From: Lachnospiraceae bacterium
GTDB taxonomy: Bacteria; Bacillota; Clostridia; Lachnospirales; Lachnospiraceae
Direction of reading: 5' to 3'
DNA: 64,000 nt
NCBI GenBank assembly: GCA_017453065.1
Contig: JAFTKW010000013.1
Coordinates: 19,483 to 83,482 of the forward strand
A model generated the notes under the pieces. The model made no database searches. It worked only from the letters and a program-made list of their open reading frames with translations, and was not told the origin of the DNA. The position numbers and the translations under genes are program-made. Shown in pieces: positions 27,600 through 36,379 of the stretch. How positions within the stretch are numbered: position 1 is the stretch's first letter; the number at the start of each line of letters is the position of its first letter.

Positions 27600-28728
27600 G
27601 TGGTAGAACTTGACCAGATGAAGGCCAAACTTTTGACCTACGAAACACCATTAGCGGAAGTGAGGGATTCACTTTGACCTTGCTGGAAAGAGCAAGCGTA
27701 TTGAAGAGTTAGAGATGGAAATGGAGGCTCCAGGCTTTTGGGACCAGCCAGAACGTTCTAACAAACTGATGAAAGAACTTAAGAATCTTAAGGATGTAAG
27801 ACAGACCTATCAGGATCTGGAAACTCAGTATGAGGATATCCTTACTTTGATTGAAATTGGCTACGAGGAGAATGATCCAGACTTGGTGGAGGAGATTTCT
27901 CAGGAACTTACCTCTTTTGAAACTGTGTTTGAAGAGATTCGTATTGGCACTCTTTTGAGCGGTGAGTATGACAAAAACAACGCCATCCTGAAACTGAATG
28001 CGGGTGCAGGTGGAACCGAGAGCTGTGACTGGTGTTCCATGCTTTATCGTATGTTCACCAGATGGGCAGAGCGCAAGGGATTCGATGTGGAAGTGCTCGA
28101 CTACTTAGACGGCGACGAAGCAGGTATCAAATCCGTTACTTTCCAGGTAAATGGACTCAATGCCTACGGATACCTTAAGTCCGAAAAAGGAGTACATCGT
28201 TTGGTGCGCATTTCTCCTTTTAATGCACAGGGTAAGAGACAGACCTCCTTTGTGTCTATGGATGTAATGCCAGATATTGAAGAGGATTTGGATATCGAGA
28301 TTGATGAAAAAGACTTGCGTATCGATACCTATCGAAGCAGCGGTGCAGGTGGACAGCATATCAACAAGACTTCTTCTGCTATTCGTATCACACACATTCC
28401 AACAGGAACCGTGGTACAGTGTCAGAATGAGCGTTCTCAGTTCCAGAACAAAGATAAGGCGATGCAGATGTTGAAGGCAAAACTGTTCCTTTTGAAGCAG
28501 GAAGCCAATGCAGAGAAACTGTCTGATATCCGAGGCGAGATAAAAGATATCGCTTGGGGTAACCAGATTCGTTCTTATGTGCTTCAGCCATATACTATGG
28601 TCAAAGACCATCGTACAGGCGCAGAAAGTGGCAACACAGATGCGGTGCTTGACGGTGCACTTGACCACTTTATCAATGCCTATCTAAGATGGATTAATAC
28701 AGGCCAGACAGAGGGCGATTTAGAATAA
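27600..28728 (+). CDS. prfB: Peptide chain release factor 2, with programmed +1 frameshift
   Basis: RF2 reads UGA and UAA stop codons. The gene starts at GTG 27600 (VVELDQMKAK, first residue read as Met) after GAAGGTG. After 25 codons it meets an in-frame TGA (27675-27677) in CTT-TGA-C. Skipping T27675 restores the frame as GAC-CTT-GCT and gives a protein of about 375 residues, the normal length. A GAGGG sequence 8-12 bases upstream can act as the internal Shine-Dalgarno stimulator. The stop-codon tripeptide SPF lies in VRISPFNAQGKR, and the catalytic GGQ in SSGAGGQHINK. Coding segments are 27600-27674 and 27676-28728. Confidence 0.95.
27672..27678 (+). promoter_or_regulatory. RF2 autoregulatory frameshift site
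   Basis: CTTTGAC, the conserved shift heptamer, is preceded by GAGGG at 27662-27666. When RF2 is scarce the ribosome pauses at TGA and slips +1, so RF2 controls its own synthesis. Confidence 0.93.
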
Positions 28729-28737
28729 AAAGAATTT

Positions 28738-28780
28738 AAGCGAAAAGGACCTTAAAAGAGTTCTTTTCGCTTTTTCTTTT
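28738..28780 (+). terminator. Intrinsic terminator after prfB
   Basis: AAGCGAAAAG (28738-28747) pairs with CTTTTCGCTT (28763-28772) and is followed by TTTCTTTT. Confidence 0.85.
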
Positions 28781-28833
28781 ACTATAGAAATGGTAAAATG
28801 TAAGAGTAGTTTTGTGGGAGAAAGGAAGACCAT

Positions 28834-29340
28834 ATGCAAGAAAAATTGACAGTGAATGGTATGGAGTATGCAATCGTAAAACTTCTTGGCAAAGGCAAGG
28901 GAGGGTACTCTTACCTGGCAGAAAAAGATGGGAAGAGATATGTGCTGAAACAGATTCACCATGAGCCATGTGAGTATTACACTTTTGGAGACAAGATTGC
29001 AGCGGAGAAAGGGGATTACCAGAGACTTTTGGATGCAGGAATACGCATTCCTTTGATGCTGGATATAGATATTGCAAATGAGAGAATTATCAAAGAATAC
29101 ATAGATGGGCCAACCATTCAGGAGTTGGTAGAGGCTGGCCAGATGCAGGAGGATTATTTGTTGCAGGGCCGTGAAATGGCATGTAAGGCTATGGCGGCAG
29201 GATTAAACATTGACTACTATCCAACCAACTTTGTGGTGCAGGATGATGTCATTTATTACATCGACTATGAGTGCAACGAATATATGGATGAGTGGAGTTT
29301 TGACAACTGGGGCGTAAAGTATTGGAGAAAAGAACAATGA
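28834..29340 (+). CDS. Small protein-kinase-like protein
   Basis: This 168-residue protein has a reduced kinase fold. A glycine-rich loop is at LGKGKGGYSYLA (18-29), the ATP-binding Lys in YVLKQI (about 36-41), a catalytic-loop-like NIDYYPTNFVV near 127-137, and a metal-binding YIDYE near 144-148 in place of DFG. Similar small kinases phosphorylate sugars, antibiotics or proteins; the target is unknown. It opens a packed run of eleven genes and its stop overlaps the next start (ATGA). Confidence 0.72.
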   Translation: MQEKLTVNGMEYAIVKLLGKGKGGYSYLAEKDGKRYVLKQIHHEPCEYYTFGDKIAAEKGDYQRLLDAGIRIPLMLDIDIANERIIKEYIDGPTIQELVEAGQMQEDYLLQGREMACKAMAAGLNIDYYPTNFVVQDDVIYYIDYECNEYMDEWSFDNWGVKYWRKEQ

Positions 29341-30149
29341 AAACATTGTATGTGTCAGATTTAGATGGAACGTTGCTTCGAAGCGATGTGACAATATCGG
29401 AGTATACCAAGCAGGTCATCAATGAGATGACGGCGAAGGGCATGCTTTTTTCCTATGCTACAGCCAGGTCCAGGTATTCAGCCGGCAGATTGACTGAAGG
29501 GCTGGATGCCAAGATTCCCATCATTGTTTATAATGGGGCGGCAATCTTGCAGAATCATACCTATGAGGTGCTGGCACACAATGGTTTTAAAGCGCAGGAC
29601 CACAAAGAGATTCTAAGTGCCCTTTTGGAAAAAGATGTTTATCCGATTGTATATGCTTATATCGACGGCAGGGAAAGAATGTCATTTCTTTATGAGAAGT
29701 GTAGCGATGCTATGAAGCGTTTTCTTGCAACTAGGCAGGGCGACGAGCGTGAGCGCGTGGTAAAGACAGAGGAAGAACTGTTTGCAGGAGATGTGTTTTA
29801 CTTTACCTGTATCGATGAAGTGGACAAATTGAAGCCTTTGTATGAAAGGTTTCGAGAGAATTATCGTTGTTACTATCAGACAGACATTTATAGCAGTGAT
29901 CAGTGGCTGGAGATTGTACCCAAAGAGGTTTCCAAGGCAAATGCTATCCTGCAGCTTAAGGAAATGATGGGGATTGACCATGTGGTGGCTTTTGGCGATG
30001 CCATCAATGATAGAGAAATGTTTCAAGTGGCGGACGAGGCCTACGCAGTAGCCAATGCGGTGGAGGAGTTAAAGGAGATTGCCACAGGCGTTATTGGAAG
30101 CAATGATGAAGATGGCGTGGCAAAGTGGCTGAGTGAGAGGGTGAAGTAG
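29337..30149 (+). CDS. HAD superfamily hydrolase, Cof type
   Basis: This 270-residue haloacid-dehalogenase phosphatase of the Cof/YidA group has nucleophile motif SDLDGTLL (Asp8), a type IIB cap, and the C-terminal motif GDAINDREMF. Family members dephosphorylate sugar phosphates and flavin or pyridoxal phosphates. The start is ATG 29337, which overlaps the kinase stop. The next gene begins at the following base after its TAG. Confidence 0.88.
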   Translation: MKTLYVSDLDGTLLRSDVTISEYTKQVINEMTAKGMLFSYATARSRYSAGRLTEGLDAKIPIIVYNGAAILQNHTYEVLAHNGFKAQDHKEILSALLEKDVYPIVYAYIDGRERMSFLYEKCSDAMKRFLATRQGDERERVVKTEEELFAGDVFYFTCIDEVDKLKPLYERFRENYRCYYQTDIYSSDQWLEIVPKEVSKANAILQLKEMMGIDHVVAFGDAINDREMFQVADEAYAVANAVEELKEIATGVIGSNDEDGVAKWLSERVK

Positions 30150-31040
30150 ATGCACTATGTAACTGCAAAAGGGATTTTGTCTGCGAAAAATGGCATGAAT
30201 CTTTATAGAGGCTGTAGTCACGGATGCATTTACTGCGATTCCAGGAGCAAGTGCTATCAGATGAATCATGTCTTTGAGGATATTGAAATCAAGGAAAATG
30301 CCATAGAACTTTTGGAGGGCGCATTGAAGCGCAAAAGACAGAAATGTATGATTGGGACAGGTTCTATGACAGATCCATACATTCCTTTGGAGTTGGAACT
30401 AAGGTTCGTTCGTAGGGCTTTGGAGTTAATCGACAAATATGGCTTTGGAGTAGCCTTGCAAACCAAGTCAGATAGGGTGCTCAGAGACCTTGATTTGTTG
30501 AAAAAGATTAACGACAAGACTAAGTGCGTTGTGCAAATGACTTTAACCAATGTGGATGACAAATTGAGCCGTATATTAGAGCCCAATGTCTGCACTACTA
30601 CCAGACGTTTTGAAGTGCTGAAAGAACTTCGTGATGTAGGGATTCCAACGGTAGTCTGGCTAGATCCGATACTACCTTTTATCAATGATACCAAGGAGAA
30701 TGTTTCTGGGATTTTGGACATGTGTATAGAAGCCAAGGTAAAAGGTATCATCTGCTTTGGCATAGGGATGACGCTTCGCGAGGGCAATCGAGAGTATTTT
30801 TACAAGAATTTGGATATTCATTTTCCGGGTGTAAAGGAGAAATACATTAAAGCATACGGAAATCAGTATGACATAGCAAGCCCTAACAATGAAAGTTTGA
30901 TGCAAATGTTCCACCAAAGGTGTGAGGAGCATGGAATCATGCACGACAATGACCAGATATTTAAGTATTTGCACACATTTGAATCTAAGCAAGAGGCAGA
31001 GCAGCTGAGTTTGTTTGATTTGATGGAAGTGAGGGGATAA
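30150..31040 (+). CDS. Radical SAM protein, spore photoproduct lyase-like
   Basis: This 296-residue radical SAM enzyme has the cluster motif CSHGCIYC (C22, C26, C29) preceded by NLYRG, and GTGSMTDPYIPLE near 65-77. It belongs to the SPL-like group (Rv2578c-type). Substrate unknown; some relatives act on damaged DNA. It starts immediately after the HAD gene, with GAGAGGG in the end of that gene as ribosome binding site. Confidence 0.85.
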   Translation: MHYVTAKGILSAKNGMNLYRGCSHGCIYCDSRSKCYQMNHVFEDIEIKENAIELLEGALKRKRQKCMIGTGSMTDPYIPLELELRFVRRALELIDKYGFGVALQTKSDRVLRDLDLLKKINDKTKCVVQMTLTNVDDKLSRILEPNVCTTTRRFEVLKELRDVGIPTVVWLDPILPFINDTKENVSGILDMCIEAKVKGIICFGIGMTLREGNREYFYKNLDIHFPGVKEKYIKAYGNQYDIASPNNESLMQMFHQRCEEHGIMHDNDQIFKYLHTFESKQEAEQLSLFDLMEVRG

Positions 31041-31041
31041 C

Positions 31042-31539
31042 ATGCAACAAGTAGCGAAAATGAGAAATATGACTGCCATTTATCTGAAATGTGATGATAA
31101 GTTGTTGCTGCTTTATAGACAAGGTTCTGTAGTGGCAGATGAGATGTGGATTGGGGCAGCAGGTGGCCATTTTGAGCCGGAGGAATTAAATGATCCGAAG
31201 GCCTGTGTGCTGAGAGAAATGAAAGAAGAATTGGGCTTATCAGAAGATAGCATCAAAAACCTTCAGCTTCGATATATTACTCTTCGAAATGTGAAGGGAG
31301 AAGTGAGACAAAACTTTTATTTCTTTGCAGATTTAGAGGACGGAGAGCAGAAGGAACTGACATCCAATGAGGGCGTTCTGAAGTGGTTTACCTTGCAAGA
31401 ACTTCAAGGGCTTAACATGCCTTTTTCTGCAAGGTATATGATGGACCACTATGTAGAGAAAGGGCAGTTTGACGACAGTCTCTATGGTGGCATTTCCGAT
31501 GGCAACAAAGTAGTGTTTACAAAGATGCAGGAAGGGTAA
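31042..31539 (+). CDS. NUDIX hydrolase
   Basis: This 165-residue protein has a NUDIX box at about 41-66 (GGHFEPEE..., ending REMKEELGL). The spacing between the first Glu and REMKEE is two residues longer than the consensus GX5EX7REUXEEXGU. It is probably a nucleoside diphosphate-X pyrophosphatase for oxidised or unusual nucleotides. The start follows GAGGGG, one base after the radical SAM stop. Confidence 0.85.
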   Translation: MQQVAKMRNMTAIYLKCDDKLLLLYRQGSVVADEMWIGAAGGHFEPEELNDPKACVLREMKEELGLSEDSIKNLQLRYITLRNVKGEVRQNFYFFADLEDGEQKELTSNEGVLKWFTLQELQGLNMPFSARYMMDHYVEKGQFDDSLYGGISDGNKVVFTKMQEG

Positions 31540-31602
31540 TCAACGCAAGAACAGTGTGCAAAATTGCCAAGCAAAAGGCACATGAAAGGGAGAAGGATTG
31601 GA

Positions 31603-32037
31603 ATGATCGAGAGAGCAACAAAAGCAGACGCTCTCACTTTGGCAAAACTGGCCATAAAGATGTGGGAAGATAATAGCGTCCAAGGTTTGACGGCGGATTT
31701 TGAGGATTTAATGGAAAGTGACAGGGCAGCATGCTTTATCAAATATGTCGGAGATAGGCCAGTTGGATTTGCTCAGTGTCAGCTTCGAACAGACTATGTG
31801 GAGGGCACGGAAACTTCCCCTGTGGGTTATTTGGAAGGTATCTTTGTAGAGGAGGCCTACCAGCACCAAGGCATTGCAACAAGACTTTTGCAGGAGTGCC
31901 AGAAGTGGGCCAAGGAAATGGGCTGTAGTGAGTTTGCCAGTGACTGTGAATTGGACAACACAGATAGCCTTAAATTCCATCTGGCACTTGGATTTGAAGA
32001 AGCTGGTAGGATTATTTGTTTTAGGAAGGATATATAA
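31603..32037 (+). CDS. GNAT acetyltransferase resembling aminoglycoside 6'-N-acetyltransferase
   Basis: This 144-residue acetyltransferase shows several features of the AAC(6')-I group: an N-terminal IERATKADALTLAKLAIKMW, VEGTETSPVGYLEGIFVE at about 69-86, the acetyl-CoA loop HQGIATRLL, and EFASDCELDNTDS with a terminal LGFEEAGRIICFRK. The family transfers acetyl from acetyl-CoA to an amine; whether this one accepts aminoglycosides is unknown. The start is ATG 31603 after AGAAGGA rather than an ATG 39 bases upstream. It sits inside the run of housecleaning genes, not next to mobile DNA. Confidence 0.8.
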   Translation: MIERATKADALTLAKLAIKMWEDNSVQGLTADFEDLMESDRAACFIKYVGDRPVGFAQCQLRTDYVEGTETSPVGYLEGIFVEEAYQHQGIATRLLQECQKWAKEMGCSEFASDCELDNTDSLKFHLALGFEEAGRIICFRKDI

Positions 32038-32040
32038 TAC

Positions 32041-32556
32041 ATGATTATTTTAATTGCTGGAGCATCCCATACTGGAAAGACTGCGCTTGCTCAAAAACTA
32101 CTAGAAAAATACAAATATCCATATTTGTCCATTGACCATTTAAAGATGGGTCTTATACGCAGTGGGAATACAGACTTGACTCCTGTAAGCAATGACGAGA
32201 GTTTGACTACATATTTGTGGCCTATTGTACGAGAGATGATTAAGACGGCTATTGAGAATGAGCAAAACTTGATTGTAGAAGGTTGTTATATTCCTTTTGA
32301 TTGGGAGAAGGATTTTGAAGAGGAATATTTGAGGGAAATCAAATATTATTGTCTGGTACTTAGCGAGAACTACATCCGTAGTCATTTTGATGACATCAAA
32401 AAGTATGCAAGTGTCATAGAGGAAAGGTTGGATGATGAGTATTGCACTATGGAAGCGGTGCTGAAGGACAACACGGAAGTTTTAAAACAGTGTCAAAAAT
32501 ATGGAGTAAACTATATCCTTATAGATGAGAAATACCAGATTGACATAGAAGTGTAG
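32041..32556 (+). CDS. P-loop kinase-like NTPase
   Basis: This 171-residue protein starts with a strand and the Walker A motif GASHTGKT (7-14), followed by YLSIDHLKMGLIRS, which resembles the substrate-binding region of small-molecule kinases such as 2-phosphoglycerate kinase-like and gluconate kinase-like proteins. The phosphoryl acceptor is unknown. It begins 3 bases after the GNAT gene. Confidence 0.75.
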   Translation: MIILIAGASHTGKTALAQKLLEKYKYPYLSIDHLKMGLIRSGNTDLTPVSNDESLTTYLWPIVREMIKTAIENEQNLIVEGCYIPFDWEKDFEEEYLREIKYYCLVLSENYIRSHFDDIKKYASVIEERLDDEYCTMEAVLKDNTEVLKQCQKYGVNYILIDEKYQIDIEV

Positions 32557-32599
32557 TTGTTTTAGTGACAAATAACAGCATAAGAGATAGGGGAGAAAG

Positions 32600-33205
32600 A
32601 TGGTAATTCTAGTAATTAGACATGGTGAATCAGAAGCGGACATTTTGGATGTACATGAGGGCAGAGCAGATTTTAATCTGACGGAAAAAGGCCATGCACA
32701 GGCCCAGGCTATGGCAGAATATGTAAAACAGCACTATAGCGTGGACAAGATATATGCCAGCACTTTGAAACGCGCTTTTCAGACAGCGACACATTTATCA
32801 GAAGAGATTGATGTGCCAATCATTGCAGACGAACATCTGATGGAGTTTAACAATGGTCTGCTGGCTGGACTTTCTTTCCCAGAGGCAGATGAGAAATATC
32901 CTCGCGTGGAAAATCTGCCCATCCATGAATCTGTTTATGAACAGGAATCTCAATTGGAATTCAGGCATCGTGCAGAATACATACTGTCTAAAATTATTAG
33001 CGAGAATGCGCAGGATGCTACCATTGCAATTGTTTCTCATGGAGGAATGATTAATCAGCTGTACCATGCGTTCCTCAACTTGCCCATTACATCAGGAATG
33101 GTATTTGGGACGGGAGATACAGGAATTCATGAGTGGAGAGTGAATGAACGTGGCAGATTTGTGATTAAAGCAAATAGCACGGTGCACACAGAAATGAGTC
33201 TGTAA
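32600..33205 (+). CDS. Histidine phosphatase family protein
   Basis: This 201-residue phosphoglycerate mutase-like phosphatase has the phospho-His motif IRHGESE (H8), ASTLKRAFQTA near 53-63, and the second catalytic His in VSHGGM. Substrates of this family range from sugar phosphates to alpha-ribazole phosphate; none is indicated here. The start follows AGGGGAGA. Confidence 0.85.
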   Translation: MVILVIRHGESEADILDVHEGRADFNLTEKGHAQAQAMAEYVKQHYSVDKIYASTLKRAFQTATHLSEEIDVPIIADEHLMEFNNGLLAGLSFPEADEKYPRVENLPIHESVYEQESQLEFRHRAEYILSKIISENAQDATIAIVSHGGMINQLYHAFLNLPITSGMVFGTGDTGIHEWRVNERGRFVIKANSTVHTEMSL

Positions 33206-33234
33206 GGTGTTTTTTTAGGGGGAGCGAAGAAAGC

Positions 33235-34746
33235 ATGAGAAGAAGGAGAGCAAGAAGAAATAGGAATTATAAACGAATCTTTGGTATGCTGCTAGTCGTT
33301 TTATTCTTGGCAATAGGCTTTCTTTTTCTGCGCTTGCGTAATGGAGAAAAAGTGCATCCGCAAAAAGAGTATGCGGTCAGTGAGACAGTGGCAATGTTTC
33401 GTCAGGATGATGTGCTTTGGGCAGACGACAGGATTGGCGAGTCCCAATTTACAATGAGGACATCAGGGTGTTTGGTAAGCTGTATTGCCTCTGCGGTTTC
33501 GACTCAGGGATTGGAAATCACCCCAGGAGAATTGAACCAGATTTTTACGGCAAATAGCGTATACGATACTGAAGGGAATATACAGTGGAGGGTGATTGAG
33601 CAGATAGACGGCTTTCAGCTGGAGGTTTTTGACGGAGCGAAGGAGGCGTACCTGCAAAGTTGCTTAGAGGCTGGGAAATATCCAATCGTGCGAGTTCGTG
33701 TCAAGGGACTTGGTAATTACCATTATGTGCTAATTGTTGGAACTGAAGATGGGGACTACATTTGCATGGACCCTTTACAGGATGAATTGACGAAACTAGC
33801 TGATTATGGTGATAGGGTTTACGCTGTGCGTTGCGTGTGGTATGGAGAGCCTGAGAGCATTTGGCAGGGGAATCAAGGCGCAGTAGAGTTGGAAAGCAAG
33901 GTGGATTCCCAGCCAGGAGTGGATGCAGAAACAGACTCAGCATCGGACGTAGAAGCAGGCGCTGCCCCAGAGGCAGAAACCTACAACTTTATTAACGCAG
34001 ATGGAGATACCTTGGCAACTCGAATTAAGACACCTGAAGGTTATAGCCGCACGGAAGCGGAGGAAGGAAGTCTGACGGAATTTCTTCGTGAGTATGCTGT
34101 GAAGCCAGATGGTAGCCCTGTAATTTTGTATGACGGGGACGAAAAATGGAATCAGGATGCTCATGTGGCAGTGTTTGAACTTCCAATCGAAGCGAAAGAC
34201 TTGCAGCAGTGTGCAGACTCCGTCATGCGAGTGTACGCAGAATATTTCTGGGCGACGGAGCAGTATGACAAAATTGAGTTTCATTTTACCAATGGATTCT
34301 TGGCTTCTTACAATAAATGGCGAGAGGGATATCGTATTTCGGTTGATGGCAACGATGTTTCCTGGAAAAAGAGTGCTGAGTATGATGCTTCCTACGAGAC
34401 CTTTGTAAAGTATTTGCGAATGGTATTCGCCTATGCGGGCACTTTGTCTATGGAACAGGAGTCTGAAAAAATAGAGGTTTCAGAAGCTTATGTGGGAGAT
34501 GTTGTTTTGAAAGGCGGAAGTCCTGGACATGTGGTTTTGGTGGTCGATGTCTGTGAAAACGAGCAGGGCGAAAGGGCCTTTTTGTTGGCGCAGGGTTATA
34601 TGCCAGCCCAGGAATTCCATGTGCTCAAGAACCCGTTGCACGAGAAAGACCCATGGTACTATGAGGGAGAGATAAGTGGAGATATTGAGACTCCTGAGTA
34701 TTATTTCTCGGAGGGTAGTTTCAAGAGACTTTCCTATTTGGATTAG
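33235..34746 (+). CDS. C39-like peptidase / DUF4846 fusion, membrane-anchored
   Basis: This 503-residue protein starts with an Arg-rich tail and one membrane helix (about 15-33), so the rest should lie outside the cell. Residues 45-195 look like a C39-type papain-fold domain with candidate Cys79 (TSGCLVSC), His163 (NYHYVLIVG) and Asp179 (MDP). A Ser/Ala/Glu linker of about 30 residues follows. Residues 245-503 match DUF4846 (SPVILYDGDEKWNQDAHVAV, LQQCADSVMRVYAEY, GGSPGHVVLVVDV, AQGYMPAQEFHVLKNP). Pairing a cysteine peptidase-like domain with DUF4846 is unusual. Substrate unknown; cell-wall or peptide processing is plausible. Confidence 0.78.
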   Translation: MRRRRARRNRNYKRIFGMLLVVLFLAIGFLFLRLRNGEKVHPQKEYAVSETVAMFRQDDVLWADDRIGESQFTMRTSGCLVSCIASAVSTQGLEITPGELNQIFTANSVYDTEGNIQWRVIEQIDGFQLEVFDGAKEAYLQSCLEAGKYPIVRVRVKGLGNYHYVLIVGTEDGDYICMDPLQDELTKLADYGDRVYAVRCVWYGEPESIWQGNQGAVELESKVDSQPGVDAETDSASDVEAGAAPEAETYNFINADGDTLATRIKTPEGYSRTEAEEGSLTEFLREYAVKPDGSPVILYDGDEKWNQDAHVAVFELPIEAKDLQQCADSVMRVYAEYFWATEQYDKIEFHFTNGFLASYNKWREGYRISVDGNDVSWKKSAEYDASYETFVKYLRMVFAYAGTLSMEQESEKIEVSEAYVGDVVLKGGSPGHVVLVVDVCENEQGERAFLLAQGYMPAQEFHVLKNPLHEKDPWYYEGEISGDIETPEYYFSEGSFKRLSYLD

Positions 34747-34791
34747 GAAGAGGTTTCGGCGAGAATTTAATTCTTAAATTAAGGGGTGGCT

Positions 34792-35589
34792 ATGAATAGT
34801 GTAAATAAGACTTTGTATATACCTTTGTACGGAAAGGCTTTTGTAAGTCGCAAAGGTATCATTTTGGATGATAAAAAAGCAGAAGAGATTTGGGCTGCAG
34901 AAGGATTTGATTTGAAGGGTAAGTCTAAGTCAAAATGGCTTGCATACTATATGGGAATGCGAAGCAGGGTGTTTGATGAGTGGCTGATTCAACAAATGAA
35001 TCGAGATGCAGAGGCCTTAGTTCTTCATATCGGTTGCGGAATGGATAGTAGAATAGCCCGCGTCGGTAGCAGAAATCATCAGTGGTTCGACGTAGATTTC
35101 CCAGATGTGATAGAGGAGAGAAAGCGCTTCTATGAGGAAACAAACGAGTATCACATGATAGAATCGGATGCGCGAAATACAGACTGGATTAGCACCCTGC
35201 CTAAGGAAAAGAATGCTATCATCGTCATGGAAGGCGTTAGTATGTATTTTGCCTTAGAGGAACTGAAGGGGCTTTTGAAAGCACTAAATGCACATTTTGA
35301 CCACTGCATTATTTTGATGGATTGCTATACAGAGTTTGCTGCCAAGGCATCGAAGTACAAAAATCCAATCAATGATGTTGGAGTGACGGTAGTTTATGGC
35401 ATAGATGAACCAAAGGCTTTGGAAGTGGGCACAGACCTTTCCTATGTGAAGGAACATGAGATGACACCAGCTTTTTTAGTGGACGAACTGAAAGGGATGG
35501 AAAAGGTGATTTTCAAGAAATTATTTGCCGGAAAGATTGCAGACAAGATGTATAGGATGTATGAATTCCAGAGTGGAGAGAAAAGATGA
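34792..35589 (+). CDS. Class I SAM-dependent methyltransferase, LCM/TcmP-like
   Basis: This 265-residue protein of the leucine carboxyl methyltransferase family is of the kind often annotated as polyketide O-methyltransferase (TcmP). The SAM motif is LVLHIGCGMDSR (near 78-89), WFDVDFPDVIE binds the ribose, and VMEGVSMYF is the conserved post-III motif. The true substrate is unknown and no polyketide gene is nearby. ATG 34792, 5 bases after AAGGGG, is preferred to a GTG 6 bases earlier. It overlaps the next gene by 4 bases. Confidence 0.82.
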   Translation: MNSVNKTLYIPLYGKAFVSRKGIILDDKKAEEIWAAEGFDLKGKSKSKWLAYYMGMRSRVFDEWLIQQMNRDAEALVLHIGCGMDSRIARVGSRNHQWFDVDFPDVIEERKRFYEETNEYHMIESDARNTDWISTLPKEKNAIIVMEGVSMYFALEELKGLLKALNAHFDHCIILMDCYTEFAAKASKYKNPINDVGVTVVYGIDEPKALEVGTDLSYVKEHEMTPAFLVDELKGMEKVIFKKLFAGKIADKMYRMYEFQSGEKR

Positions 35590-36035
35590 GTCGCACAGAA
35601 AACGTAGAATTGACAGTGCTATGTTTGATACATAGAGAGAACCAATATTTATTGCAAGACAGAGTGAAGAAGGATTGGAAGGGTTATACCTTGCCAGGTG
35701 GTCATGTGGAAAAAGACGAGTCTATCGTCGATGCTGTAGTCCGTGAAATGCAGGAGGAAACGGGACTAACCGTTTTGAATCCTAGGTTATGCGGTGTTAA
35801 GCACTTCCCAATCGAAGATGGCAGATACATAGTCTTTTTGTTTGAGGCAGATGAGTTTGAGGGAGAAATCATATCTTCCGAAGAAGGACAGATGCACTGG
35901 GTAAACAAAAAGGAACTTTCAAACGTGAATCTGGTGAGCGATTTTCATGAGCTGATACAAGTTATGATGGATGAAAACATGTGTGAATTCCAGTATGTTA
36001 TAGAGGATGGGAAATGGAAGGCTGTGCTGAAGTAA
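35586..36035 (+). CDS. NUDIX hydrolase, MutT-like
   Basis: This 149-residue protein has a perfect NUDIX box: G39, E45, then REMQEETGL (R53-L61), within LPGGHVEKDESIVDAVV. The layout resembles 8-oxo-dGTP diphosphatases. It overlaps the methyltransferase stop (ATGA), which indicates translational coupling. Confidence 0.88.
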   Translation: MSRTENVELTVLCLIHRENQYLLQDRVKKDWKGYTLPGGHVEKDESIVDAVVREMQEETGLTVLNPRLCGVKHFPIEDGRYIVFLFEADEFEGEIISSEEGQMHWVNKKELSNVNLVSDFHELIQVMMDENMCEFQYVIEDGKWKAVLK

Positions 36036-36050
36036 AGGGGAGAGAACTTT

Positions 36051-36317
36051 ATGAAAAAGAATCAATTAGACAGAACATGTGTGAATCTAACAGATGAGCA
36101 GAAGAAAGCGATTATGGATCAGATACATAACTTCTTTTTGGAAGAGTATGACGAAGACCTGGGTATCATCAAACAACAGCGTATTTTTGATTTGTTTGCA
36201 GAAGAGTTGGCACCCATAGTTTACAATAAGGCTCTCGATGATGCTATGCTGTGGTACAAGAGACAGCAGGAGAATCTTGAGGCAGATTTTTATTCCTTGT
36301 ACAAGGAAATGAGATGA
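36051..36317 (+). CDS. DUF2164 family protein
   Basis: This 88-residue protein shows the DUF2164 pattern: LTDEQKKAIMDQIHNFF, an acidic EEYDEDLGIIKQ, then LAPIVYNKALDDAM and a helical C-terminus. Function unknown. It is the last gene of the run that starts at 28834 and is followed by a strong terminator. Confidence 0.8.
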   Translation: MKKNQLDRTCVNLTDEQKKAIMDQIHNFFLEEYDEDLGIIKQQRIFDLFAEELAPIVYNKALDDAMLWYKRQQENLEADFYSLYKEMR

Positions 36318-36343
36318 ATATAGAAAGAATAACATTTGCAAAT

Positions 36344-36374
36344 AAAAAAGTGGTCAGGAAACTGACCACTTTTT
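36344..36374. terminator. Bidirectional terminator with GNRA loop
   Basis: AAAAAAGTGGTCAG (36344-36357) pairs with the complementary arm at 36362-36374 around GAAA. T-runs on both strands serve the rightward eleven-gene run and the leftward nuclease-like gene. Confidence 0.9.
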
Positions 36375-36379
36375 GCTTG

